NCBI RefSeq assembly: GCF_004331465.1
Contig: NZ_SJKB01000002.1
Location: 310,001-374,000 of the forward strand
Source of the DNA: Kribbella pittospori
GTDB lineage: Bacteria; Actinomycetota; Actinomycetes; Propionibacteriales; Kribbellaceae
Reading direction: 5' to 3'
DNA length: 64,000 nt
The translations under genes were made by a program, and so were the position numbers. Under the pieces are notes generated by a model, which had not been told where the DNA came from, searched no databases, and saw only the letters and a program-made list of their open reading frames with translations. Below are positions 36,517 to 44,066 of this stretch, one piece after another. How positions within the stretch are numbered: the stretch's first letter is position 1; each line of letters opens with the position of its first letter.

Positions 36517-36918
36517 TCACCAGGACCAGCCGCGCGAGGCCAGCTCCCGCTCCTCGAGCCAGCGCTTCTCCTCACTGCGCTCGAGCTCTGCCTCGCTCGG
36601 TACGCCGGCCAGTCGGCAGGCCTCGTCGAGCAGGTCGTCGTACGCCGCCTCGGCGGCCATCAACCGGTGGGCCCGGGCATAGAGCCGGGGCGTGGTCTCG
36701 ATCCGCCGGATCTCACCGGCCAGGTGGCTGAGCCTGGTCTGCACCCACAACGTGTCGAACGGATCGGCTTGGACGACCTTGCGCCGCCGGAACCGTCTGG
36801 TGACGCGCTGCATCGAGCGCGACCACCGGCGGCGACGACGTGACGGCGGGTTCGGCACCAGGAGGCTGAGCAGGCCGCACAGCAGCCCGAACACGACCAC
36901 CACCCCAAGCCACTCCAT
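36517..36918 (-). CDS. Small membrane-anchored protein with basic linker and coiled C-terminus
   Basis: 133 residues from an ATG at 36918 with GAGGG upstream. One N-terminal helix (EWLGVVVVFGLLCGLLSLLV), then a strongly basic stretch (SRRRRRWSRSMQRVTRRFRRRK) and a helical, charged C-terminus with heptad-like spacing (RLSHLAGEIRRIETTPRLYA, then EAAYDDLLDEACRLAGV). The positive-inside rule puts the C-terminus in the cytoplasm. I do not recognise a family; similar small proteins occur across actinobacteria without known function. Confidence 0.7.
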   Translation of the reverse strand: MEWLGVVVVFGLLCGLLSLLVPNPPSRRRRRWSRSMQRVTRRFRRRKVVQADPFDTLWVQTRLSHLAGEIRRIETTPRLYARAHRLMAAEAAYDDLLDEACRLAGVPSEAELERSEEKRWLEERELASRGWSW

Positions 36919-37012
36919 CGCCCTCACTCCCACTGTCGAGATTACGGCGAGCCGCCGAGGAGAGCGAGATCTTTTCGGCTACGCATTGATGACGCCCGCG
37001 CAGCGTGCAACG

Positions 37013-37045
37013 ACAGCCTGCCGTGTCAGCAGCACGGCAGGCTGT
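37013..37045 (-). terminator. Terminator of the NgcEFG-like operon
   Basis: ACAGCCTGCCGTG (37013-37025) pairs perfectly with CACGGCAGGCTGT (37033-37045), 13 bp with a 7-base loop, starting six bases past the permease gene stop at 37051. Strong hairpin without a marked T-run. The remaining ~95 bases up to the next gene show no further feature. Confidence 0.8.
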
Positions 37046-37050
37046 TACTC

Positions 37051-37944
37051 CTACTTCACGCCTCCGGCGGTGACGGAGACCTGCAGTTGACGCTGGAAGA
37101 TGATGTAGACCACCAGCACCGGCGCCACCGTGATGACCACGGCCGCGAACAGCGCGCCGAAGTCCACCGCGTAGCCGGCCTGCGATGCGAACGAGGCCAT
37201 GCCCTGCGAGAGCACGTAGTTCTTCGAGTCGGTGTTCAGCGCAACGGGGAGCAGGAACTGGTTCCACAACCCCAGGAAGTTGAAGATGGCGACCGACGCC
37301 ATCCCCGGCCGCGCCATCGGCAACATGACCGAGAAGAACGAGCGCCACTCACCTGCCCCGTCGATCTGCGCCGCCTCGTAGACCTCGCCCGGCAGCGCCT
37401 TGAAGAAGCTGTGCAGGAAGAAGACGGTGAACGGCAGCGCGAACGCGACGTAGGTGATGATCAACCCAGGCAGGGTGTTGAGCAGCGCGAGGTTCTTCAG
37501 CACGAAGAACAGCGGCACGATCGCCAGGAAGACCGGGAACGTCAGCCCGGCCAGCATGGAGTAGTAGATCAGCCGGTTGCCGGGGAACGAGAACCTGGCC
37601 AGCACGTACGCGCACATGGCGCCGAGGATCATCACCAGCACCAGCGCGCAGCCGACGACGACCACCGTGTTCACGAAGTAGCGACCGATGCCGGCCGTCG
37701 TCCAGGCGTTGGCGTAGTTGTCGAAGCGCAGCGTACTCGGCAGCGCCAGCGGGTTGCCCAGGACCTCCTGCGTCGACTTGAACGAGGACAACAGCGTCCA
37801 CAGCAGCGGCAGGATCACCAGCAGCGACCACAGGATCAGCGCGATGTGGGCGGTCGTGGCCACACCCCTGCCCTCGCGGGACCGGTGACCGGGTGCGCGG
37901 GACGCGTCGACGACTCCGGCCCGGTCGGCGGTAGTGGTGGTCAT
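37051..37944 (-). CDS. ngcG: Carbohydrate ABC transporter permease, MalG/NgcG type
   Basis: 297 residues, six helices. The EAA motif EVYEAAQIDGAGEWRSFFSV near residue 190 binds the ATPase. Hydrophobic segments near 35, 85, 120, 155, 220 and 265. Starts with ATG 37944 overlapping the upstream permease stop as ATGA. It forms the import channel with the MalF-type partner; by the linked NgcE-like lipoprotein the cargo is N-acetylglucosamine or chitobiose. No ATPase gene is present in the locus, so a shared MsiK-type ATPase encoded elsewhere is expected. Confidence 0.88.
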   Translation of the reverse strand: MTTTTADRAGVVDASRAPGHRSREGRGVATTAHIALILWSLLVILPLLWTLLSSFKSTQEVLGNPLALPSTLRFDNYANAWTTAGIGRYFVNTVVVVGCALVLVMILGAMCAYVLARFSFPGNRLIYYSMLAGLTFPVFLAIVPLFFVLKNLALLNTLPGLIITYVAFALPFTVFFLHSFFKALPGEVYEAAQIDGAGEWRSFFSVMLPMARPGMASVAIFNFLGLWNQFLLPVALNTDSKNYVLSQGMASFASQAGYAVDFGALFAAVVITVAPVLVVYIIFQRQLQVSVTAGGVK

Positions 37945-38960
37945 CGGCGTACCTTCCGCTCACGTCCGCCGGTCAGGGCGTTCACTGTGAAGACCAGCAG
38001 CGCGAACAGCATCGTCACCGCGGCCAGGACCACGCCCATCGCCGTCGAGTAGCCGAACTGCCCCTTGGTGAAGGCCGTGGTGAAGAGTTGCTGGGGCATG
38101 ACCAGCGTCGAGTTCTGCGGCCCGCCGCCGGGGTTCAGCGCCTGCATGTAGACGAAGGCGTCCAGGGCGGCGATACCGAGATAGATGTACGCCGTCTGCA
38201 CGTTGTCCCGGATCAGCGGCACCGTCAGGAACACCGCCGTTCGGAACCGGCCGGCGCCGTCGATCCGGGCTGCCTCGAACACCTCGGGTTCGATGCCCCG
38301 GATGGCGGCGATGAACAGCACCATGTAGAAGCCGACGAAGCCCCAGATCATCACGAACATCGACGCCGGCATCGCGGTCCGCGCGTCACCGAGCCACGCG
38401 TAGTTCTCGAACTGGTGCAGGCCGATCTTCGACAGCATCGCGTCCAGGACACCCGAGCCCGGCGTGAACACCTGGGCCCAGATGATGCCGATGACGATCG
38501 CGGGGATCACGTACGGGAAGAAGGAGACGATCCGGTAGAAGCCGGAGTTGCGCAGGCCGCGGACGGTCCCGGTGCCCGAGCCTCCGACCGTCACCAGCGT
38601 GGCCAGCGTCAGCGCCAGCACGATCGTCACCAACGGCACGACGATCGCGAGTTCGATGTTGTTGCGGACGGCCTTCAGGAAGATGTCGTCGTGGAAGAGC
38701 TTGACGTAGTTGTCGAAGCCGACGAAGTTCTGCCCCGCGCTGAACCCGGACCAGTCGGTCAGCGAGTAGTACAGGGCCTGCACGAACGGCGAGACCACGA
38801 AGATCACGAACACCGCCAGCGGCAGGCCGAGGAACACGACCATGAAGCTGACCCGGTCGAAGGTCAGCGGCCGGCGCCGCCGGGGGGCCGTCCCCCGGCC
38901 CCGCCGGGGGGCGGACCGCTCGGGCCCGCCCTCCGGCACGACATCTTGCGTCACGGTCAC
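37941..38960 (-). CDS. ngcF: Carbohydrate ABC transporter permease, MalF/NgcF type
   Basis: 339 residues from a GTG at 38960, which overlaps the TGA of the binding-protein gene as GTGA. The first 45 residues are basic and low-complexity (RSAPRRGRGTAPRRRRPL) and cytoplasmic; six helices follow, with the EAA motif EVFEAARIDGAGRFRTAVFL near residue 240. It pairs with the MalG-type permease. The 5' coding region carries a GC-rich hairpin at 38880-38898 that may lower its translation relative to the lipoprotein. Confidence 0.88.
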   Translation of the reverse strand: MTVTQDVVPEGGPERSAPRRGRGTAPRRRRPLTFDRVSFMVVFLGLPLAVFVIFVVSPFVQALYYSLTDWSGFSAGQNFVGFDNYVKLFHDDIFLKAVRNNIELAIVVPLVTIVLALTLATLVTVGGSGTGTVRGLRNSGFYRIVSFFPYVIPAIVIGIIWAQVFTPGSGVLDAMLSKIGLHQFENYAWLGDARTAMPASMFVMIWGFVGFYMVLFIAAIRGIEPEVFEAARIDGAGRFRTAVFLTVPLIRDNVQTAYIYLGIAALDAFVYMQALNPGGGPQNSTLVMPQQLFTTAFTKGQFGYSTAMGVVLAAVTMLFALLVFTVNALTGGRERKVRR

Positions 38961-40375
38961 TTCGTGACCGGGATCTTCTTGACGGAGCTGTCGTTGCGCA
39001 CCTTGTCGGTGATCTGCTGCAGGCCCTTGGTCAGGCCGGCCGCGTCGAGCTGGCCGGACAGGAACGAGTTCCAGACCACGAGGTTGTCGGTGTTCATGCC
39101 GTACAGGCCGACGAACTGGTAGTCGAAGATGTTCGTACCGGCGGCGTCCAGCATCGCGATCTGCGACTGCAGCGCCGTCGAACCGAAACCGTCCGCGGGA
39201 ACCAGACCCTTGACGATCGTCGGCGCCAGCCGCGTCTTGGCGAAGTTGGTCGCCGCCTCCTTGGACAGCATGGCCCGCAGGAGCTCCTTGCCGCCCGCGA
39301 CGTTCTTGCCCTTCGACGGCACGATGAACGGCTCGCCGGCCGCGCTGCGCAGCGCCTCGTACGGCAGCTTCGGGCTGTCGGTGAGCGTGGGCTCCGGAAT
39401 GCCCTTCATGGCGAAGCCCGACTTCGTGGCCTTCTTCATCTCGTTCTCGATCCAGGAACCCGAGGGGTACAGGATCGCCTGCTGGTCGTTGCTCCACTTC
39501 GCCTGCGCCGCGGTGAACTGGGTGCCGGCCCCGCCGGGGACGAAGTAGCCGTTCTTGACCATGGTCTCCATGGCCTTGAAGACGCCCTGGATCTGCGGCT
39601 GCGACCAGCAGTTCGCCTCCAGGTTCCCCAGCGCCAGCCGGACCTCGTCGCCACCCTCCTTGATCGCGGAGTCGACGGCCAGGGTGTGGTAGTAGGTCGC
39701 GGCCTCCTTGCCCCAGACGAACAGGTACTTGCCCTTCGCCTTGGCCTTCGCGCCGAGGTCGAGCAGCGCGTCGTAGGTCTTCGGCAGCTCCCAGCCGTTC
39801 TCCTTGAACAGGCTCTCGGAGTACCACAGGCCGTAGAGCGTGAGCACGTAGTTCATGGCGACGAACTTGCCGTCGTAGGTACCGGGGTCCTTGGCGCCGG
39901 GGTACAGGGTGTCGGCGATCTTCGTGCCCTCGTAGTTGTTGGCCTCGAAGACGTCGTCCAGCGTCGCGAGCTGGTCCAGGATCGTGCCGAAGCCGATCTG
40001 GGCCTTGCCGGAGTTGTCGATCAGGTCCGGCGGGTTGCCACCGACGAAGCGCGGCTGCAACTGCTGGGCGATCTCGGTGGACGGAGCGACCTTGACCGTC
40101 GAGCCCGCGTGCTTCTGCTGCACGAGGTTGGCCGCGAACGTCACATAGTCGTAGCCGTACCCACCGTTGAAGATCACCGCGTCAACGGTCGACTTGTCCG
40201 CCATACCGAACGGGTTGTCCGCGGTCTTGTCGGCGCCTCCACCGCCGGAACCGCTGTCGTCACTGCCGCCGGTGGCACAGGCGGCCAGCAGCGTACTGCC
40301 GCCGGTCGCCAGCAAGGTGCCGACCGCTGCGCGCTGCAGGAACAGGCGCCGCGACAGGTTGTTGGGAGTGGTCAT
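38957..40375 (-). CDS. ngcE: N-acetylglucosamine/chitobiose-binding lipoprotein, NgcE-like
   Basis: 472 residues. Signal combines a twin-arginine motif (LSRRLFLQ at residues 7-14) with a lipobox LLAAC, lipidated at cysteine 33, so a Tat-exported lipoprotein. A Gly/Ser linker follows, then a type-I solute-binding fold with PPDLIDNSGKAQIG near 115, LTLYGLWYSESLFKENGW near 180 and YPSGSWIENEMKKA near 305. The sequence resembles the actinobacterial NgcE binding proteins for GlcNAc and diacetylchitobiose. Context supports it: SIS-domain sugar-phosphate protein 25 bases upstream and a divergent GlcNAc-kinase-like gene. Confidence 0.85.
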   Translation of the reverse strand: MTTPNNLSRRLFLQRAAVGTLLATGGSTLLAACATGGSDDSGSGGGGADKTADNPFGMADKSTVDAVIFNGGYGYDYVTFAANLVQQKHAGSTVKVAPSTEIAQQLQPRFVGGNPPDLIDNSGKAQIGFGTILDQLATLDDVFEANNYEGTKIADTLYPGAKDPGTYDGKFVAMNYVLTLYGLWYSESLFKENGWELPKTYDALLDLGAKAKAKGKYLFVWGKEAATYYHTLAVDSAIKEGGDEVRLALGNLEANCWSQPQIQGVFKAMETMVKNGYFVPGGAGTQFTAAQAKWSNDQQAILYPSGSWIENEMKKATKSGFAMKGIPEPTLTDSPKLPYEALRSAAGEPFIVPSKGKNVAGGKELLRAMLSKEAATNFAKTRLAPTIVKGLVPADGFGSTALQSQIAMLDAAGTNIFDYQFVGLYGMNTDNLVVWNSFLSGQLDAAGLTKGLQQITDKVRNDSSVKKIPVTK

Positions 40376-40399
40376 TGGTCCCGCCTTCCAAGGAGTGTT

Positions 40400-41182
40400 T
40401 CACGCAGTACGCCGGATTCGACCGGCGTACCTTGCTTCAAGGGCGTGGTTGTGTTCGTCCCCGCCCGGGATGTTCGCTGACAGGTACACCGGTGGAGTCT
40501 CACCGGCGTCGGTGAGCCTACGGAGCACCTCGGCCACCAGCATCTGCGCAATCAGGGCGGCTGTGATGGACGACACGGCGCAGACCTTGCCCCCATCGCC
40601 GGGAAGGTCGAGCACGGAGTCGCCGAACGGCGCGTGGTTGTCGAGCACCACATCCGCGAGGTCGATCAGTTTCTTGCCGGACGGATGGCGCGAGTCCATC
40701 CCACCGGTGTGTTGCAGCGAGGTGATCGCGATCAGTGGGTGGCCCTTCTCCTTCACCACGGTGGCGAACTCGACGATCGAGCCGTTCACCCCGGAGTTGG
40801 AGGCGATCACGAACAGGTCGTCAGGATGCGGCTCGGCCAGATCGTAGAGCCGGCGCGCGATCGACGGATCGCGCTCCAGTTCGCCGCCGCGCAGTACCTC
40901 GATCGATTCGCCGCCGAGCAGGACCAGATCACGCAGGGCGATCCGGTTGGTCGCGATCAGGCCGCCGGCGCGGCCGGCGATCTCCATCGCGAGCGCCTCG
41001 GAGTGGCCGGACCCGAAGGCCTGGATCACCCCGTTTGCGCGCAATGCCTTGGTCATCAGCTCCGCGGCCTGCTGGATCGGACCGTCGATCTGCTCGGTGA
41101 CCGCCGTCATGATCGGCGTCAGCGCGTGAACATAGTCCTGCGCGCTCACTCCGCCGGTCTCCCCCGGGTTACTGCTGGCCAT
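40400..41182 (-). CDS. SIS-domain phosphosugar-binding protein
   Basis: 260 residues. SIS domain with GSGHSEALAMEIAGRAGG near residue 55 and ASNSGVNGSIVEFA near 127, the serine-rich phosphate-binding loops seen in MurQ, AgaS and GlmS-type proteins. In a GlcNAc locus it may isomerise or deaminate an amino-sugar phosphate, or act as an etherase-like protein. First gene of the operon that continues with ngcEFG. The start at 41182 is taken; a GTG at 41194 lies too close to GGAGGG to be better. Confidence 0.85.
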   Translation of the reverse strand: MASSNPGETGGVSAQDYVHALTPIMTAVTEQIDGPIQQAAELMTKALRANGVIQAFGSGHSEALAMEIAGRAGGLIATNRIALRDLVLLGGESIEVLRGGELERDPSIARRLYDLAEPHPDDLFVIASNSGVNGSIVEFATVVKEKGHPLIAITSLQHTGGMDSRHPSGKKLIDLADVVLDNHAPFGDSVLDLPGDGGKVCAVSSITAALIAQMLVAEVLRRLTDAGETPPVYLSANIPGGDEHNHALEARYAGRIRRTA

Positions 41183-41391
41183 CAGCGGCCCCACCCCTCC
41201 ACTAATGTGTTCGCTGCGACACTCCGGATGCCGACAAGTGCGCAAGTTTGCGGTTTGCTGGACAGAACTTTTCTCAACTGGCAGCTAAAGTCAAGGCTCA
41301 TCTCACTCTTCTTCCCAGATCGGGACCGTTGCGTGACCTTGTTCTCTTGTGCTTACTAAAGGGCTCTTTTGAGCAGTTTGGAGCATTGCGT

Positions 41392-42429
41392 ATGTCGGTC
41401 GAACGCCCGCTGCCGGAACCTGCGGACTCAGTGGTCTTGATGCCAGCATCGGCACTGGTCCTGGGCGGCGACCTCGGCGGCACCTCCACCCGGATCGTGA
41501 TCGCTGACCATGATGGCAACGTAGTGGGAAGAGGGGCCGCGGCAGGCGGGAATCCGACCAGCCACCCCGCAAGTGCGGCGGCCAACTTCGGCCAGGCGCT
41601 TCACGCGGCGCTGACCGGCCTGGATCCGACCGCCGTCAAGGCCGCAGTGGTCGGTGCGGCGGGTGGATCGGCGCTGGGACGCCCGGATGTGAAGGCGCAG
41701 TTCGACGCAGCCTGGTCCGGAGTGGGGCTGGTCGTGGAGCCGGACTTCATCGGCGACCTGGAGGTGGCTTTCGCCTCCGGCACGGCTGAGCCTGACGGCA
41801 CCGTCCTGATCGTCGGCACCGGCAGCAACGCCGGTCTGGTCCGCGATCACCAACTGGTCCGCACCGCGGGCGGCCACGGCTGGCTGCTGGGTGACGAGGG
41901 GTCCGGATTCTGGCTGGGCCGCGAGGCTGTGCGCAGTGTGTTGCTCGCTCTCGATCTCGGCGAGCCGATCGGTCTGCTCGGCGAGGCCGTTGTCCAGGCG
42001 ATTCTGCCGGACCGCGACGAGCAGACAATCGCATTGCGTGAGGGGTACGACGTACTGCGTGACGACCTGATCCGAACGGTGAACAGCCGGCCGCCCGTCC
42101 TGCTCGCTGAATTGGCGCGGACGGTGGTGACGGCATACGAACAGAATGACGAGACCGCGCGGGCTCTGGTGAAACGCGCAGCCGAATTGCTCATTGAAAC
42201 AGTGAGCCGGCTCACGACAACGTCGGACAAAGGCCCAATGGTGCTCGCCGGAAGTGTGGCGGGAGAAACATCACCGGTCGGCCAATTGATCCGGGAAAAC
42301 ATCCATCGGCAGTTCTCCGGTGAGGTCCTGACCGCTCGGGACGGGGTCGGCGGCGCCACCTGGCTGGCCCTCGGCGCCCTCGACCCCGCCCTCGCGACCC
42401 GGGAGAACCACACCCGGCTGGTTAGTTAG
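41392..42429 (+). CDS. BadF/BadG-type N-acetylglucosamine kinase
   Basis: 345 residues. The ATPase fold begins LVLGGDLGGTSTRIVIADHD (phosphate-1 loop) near residue 20; VEPDFIGDLEVAF and GTVLIVGTGSNAGLVRD give further nucleotide-binding parts, and GGHGWLLGDEGSGFWLG near 155 is typical of eukaryotic-type GlcNAc kinases of the BadF family. It should phosphorylate imported GlcNAc to GlcNAc-6-phosphate. Start ATG 41392 is supported by TTTGGAG nine bases upstream; ATG 41440 is weaker. The 209-base divergent gap to the SIS gene is unusually low in GC and must hold both promoters. Confidence 0.87.
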   Translation: MSVERPLPEPADSVVLMPASALVLGGDLGGTSTRIVIADHDGNVVGRGAAAGGNPTSHPASAAANFGQALHAALTGLDPTAVKAAVVGAAGGSALGRPDVKAQFDAAWSGVGLVVEPDFIGDLEVAFASGTAEPDGTVLIVGTGSNAGLVRDHQLVRTAGGHGWLLGDEGSGFWLGREAVRSVLLALDLGEPIGLLGEAVVQAILPDRDEQTIALREGYDVLRDDLIRTVNSRPPVLLAELARTVVTAYEQNDETARALVKRAAELLIETVSRLTTTSDKGPMVLAGSVAGETSPVGQLIRENIHRQFSGEVLTARDGVGGATWLALGALDPALATRENHTRLVS

Positions 42430-42592
42430 GGCGTGTCTGATGGTCCAGCGCCGTAGCGAGCAGGTGCTCGGTGCGGTGCATCGGCGTGCTGGAGCGAAGG
42501 TCTCGATGCGGAGCATCGTGGCCTTTGCGCCAGTGCGGCGAGGTGCCGTGCCGAGTGCCGCGCAGTAGGCGGGGGACCATCAGACACGCCCT
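42427..42592. repeat. Long palindromic element, family A, copy 2
   Basis: Arms 42428-42446 and 42574-42592 form a perfect 19-bp stem (AGGGCGTGTCTGATGGTCC); inner stems lead to an apical hairpin CGATGC-GGA-GCATCG (42504-42518). Blocks 42449-42471 and 42551-42571 are identical to those in copy 1 at 6543. The stem between outer arm and block differs from copy 1 but remains paired. As in copy 1, the left end includes the TAG stop of the left gene and the right end touches the stop of the convergent gene. Confidence 0.88.
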
Positions 42593-42976
42593 TCAGTCGA
42601 AGACGGAGGCTGGGCGGACTTCGACTGCGCAGAACTCGGCTTCCGGGATGGTCGCGGCGATCTCCTCGGCGCGTTCCGGGGAGGCCACGTCGACGAGGAA
42701 GACGCCGGCGAGCTGTTCCTTGGCCTCGGAGTAGGGGCCGTCGGTGGTGGCGCGGACGCCCTTGCGGACCCGGACCACCTTGGTGCTGGCCGGCGGTTCG
42801 AGCGGGACGGCGTTGATCAGCTCGCCGGACTTGTCGAGCTCCTCGAGGAGGTTCTCGAGCTGCGCGGCCAGCGCGTCGCGGGCCTTCTTCGGCAGCGCCC
42901 GGCCTTCCTCGGTGTACAGGAAGGACGGGTGCCCCCAGGTGATCGGGTTGCTGTGAATCAGTAGCAGGTACTTCAT
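42593..42976 (-). CDS. YCII-related (YciI-like) protein
   Basis: 127 residues from the ATG at 42976 with AAAGGAA upstream. The family motif DGPYSEAKEQLAGVFLVDV near residue 74 and the N-terminal MKYLLLIHSNP match the YCII/dgpf-type fold, a dimeric ferredoxin-like protein of uncertain function sometimes linked to ECF41-type sigma factors. In-frame upstream starts would read through the 43018-43103 hairpin and are rejected. Confidence 0.87.
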   Translation of the reverse strand: MKYLLLIHSNPITWGHPSFLYTEEGRALPKKARDALAAQLENLLEELDKSGELINAVPLEPPASTKVVRVRKGVRATTDGPYSEAKEQLAGVFLVDVASPERAEEIAATIPEAEFCAVEVRPASVFD

Positions 42977-43017
42977 GACGGTTCCTTTCGGAGTCTGGGT
43001 GGATCTTCGCAGCAGAG

Positions 43018-43103
43018 GTCGGAGGCCGCCCGGAGGACTCGACATTTCGCGTCCGGGCAGAGTTTGCTGCCCGAAATGTCGAGTCCGCCCGCGGCCCTCC
43101 GAC
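43018..43103. repeat. Composite hairpin in a divergent promoter region
   Basis: Three nested stems: GTCGGAGGCCGC with GCGGCCCTCCGAC (outer), the 13-bp perfect GGACTCGACATTT (43035-43047) with AAATGTCGAGTCC (43074-43086), and CGGGCAG/CTGCCCG around AGTTTG. It lies 42 bases before the YCII start and 32 bases before the hydrolase GTG. Too long for a simple operator; the inner 13-bp arms could be one. Confidence 0.75.
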
Positions 43104-43134
43104 GTACCGCTCGCCAACCCACTACGGATCTAAG

Positions 43135-43986
43135 GTGAGCGAGATGGACGAGATGGACTTCCGGCTGGCGGACGGGCGCACGCTGCATGTGTATGACAGC
43201 GCGCCCGGCGACGATGCCCGGCTGGCGGTGTTCTGGCACCACGGCACGCCGAACCTCGGTGCCCCGCCGGCGCCGCTGGCGGAGGCGGGCGAGTGGCTCG
43301 GGATCCGGTGGATCTCGTTCGACCGGCCCGGGTACGGCGGATCGACCGCCGCGCCGGGGCGGACGATGGCATCGGTCACCGCGGACCTGACCATGGTCGC
43401 GGACTCCCTCGGCATCGGCACCTTCGCGCTGATGGGCTACTCGGGCGGTGGCTCGTACGCCCTCGGTGCCGCTGCGATCCTCGGCGATCGGGTCGAGGCC
43501 GTCACCACATTTGCCGCCATCGCGCCATACGACGCGGCCGGCCTCGACTGGTACGACGGGATGATCCCTTCCGGGCTGGCATCACTCCATGCCGCGGCCG
43601 CCGGCCGGGAGGCGAAGGTGCGGCACGAGGCCTCGGGAGTCGAGTACGACCCGGAGTTCACCGCCACGGACCTGGCGATGTTCGAGGGCCCGTGGGGCTG
43701 GTTGGGTTCGGTCGCCGGCGACAAGTCGATGCCCAACGGTCCCGACGGCCTGATCGACGATGACTGTTCTTATGTAGTGCCCTGGGGCTGCGACCCGACC
43801 ACCATCACCGCGCCCACTCTGCTCTTCCACGGTCAGACCGACGGCATCATCCCCAGCTCGCACGGGACCTGGCTGGCGCGGAACATCCGCCCGGCCGCCC
43901 TCCGCCTCCTCCCCGGCGACGGTCACGTCTCCGTCCTTGCCCAGGCCGAGACCGGCCTCGAGTGGATCCGCGAACAGACCGGCTGA
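43135..43986 (+). CDS. Alpha/beta-hydrolase
   Basis: 283 residues from a GTG at 43135 (ATGs at 43144 and 43153 are alternatives). FWHHGTPNLG near residue 33 forms the oxyanion-hole loop, GYSGGGSYALG near 101 the nucleophile elbow, and FHGQTDGIIPSSHG near 229 plus GDGHVSVL near 262 give the aspartate and histidine. The cap region lies about 130-215. Substrate not evident. It is followed by the ArsR-MFS pair in the same direction but separated by that pair's own promoter. Confidence 0.88.
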   Translation: MSEMDEMDFRLADGRTLHVYDSAPGDDARLAVFWHHGTPNLGAPPAPLAEAGEWLGIRWISFDRPGYGGSTAAPGRTMASVTADLTMVADSLGIGTFALMGYSGGGSYALGAAAILGDRVEAVTTFAAIAPYDAAGLDWYDGMIPSGLASLHAAAAGREAKVRHEASGVEYDPEFTATDLAMFEGPWGWLGSVAGDKSMPNGPDGLIDDDCSYVVPWGCDPTTITAPTLLFHGQTDGIIPSSHGTWLARNIRPAALRLLPGDGHVSVLAQAETGLEWIREQTG

Positions 43987-44020
43987 CCAGCGGATCTTCT
44001 CCCGGTCGGAGATGCTATTC

Positions 44021-44034
44021 CAAGCAATGGCTTG
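44021..44034. promoter_or_regulatory. Candidate ArsR operator overlapping the -35 box
   Basis: CAAGC-AATG-GCTTG is a perfect 5-4-5 inverted repeat, and the element TTCCAAGC recurs at 44059-44066 next to the start codon. Both flank the promoter of the ArsR-MFS pair, in the right place for autoregulation by the ArsR-type protein. Confidence 0.5.
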
Positions 44035-44060
44035 ACATCTCATTCGGTCCGGCGCATATT
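44032..44060 (+). promoter_or_regulatory. Consensus sigma-70-type promoter of the ArsR-MFS pair
   Basis: TTGACA at 44032-44037, a 17-base spacer and CATATT at 44055-44060. The expected start of transcription, about 7 bases downstream, coincides with the ATG at 44067, so the transcript is probably leaderless. This is among the clearest promoters in the window. Confidence 0.65.
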
Positions 44061-44066
44061 CCAAGC

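Noticed and set aside
41183..41391. DasR operator in the GlcNAc locus
   Set aside because: No sequence close to the ACTGGTCTAGACCACT-type consensus was found; partial matches such as CTCAACTGGCAG are too weak.
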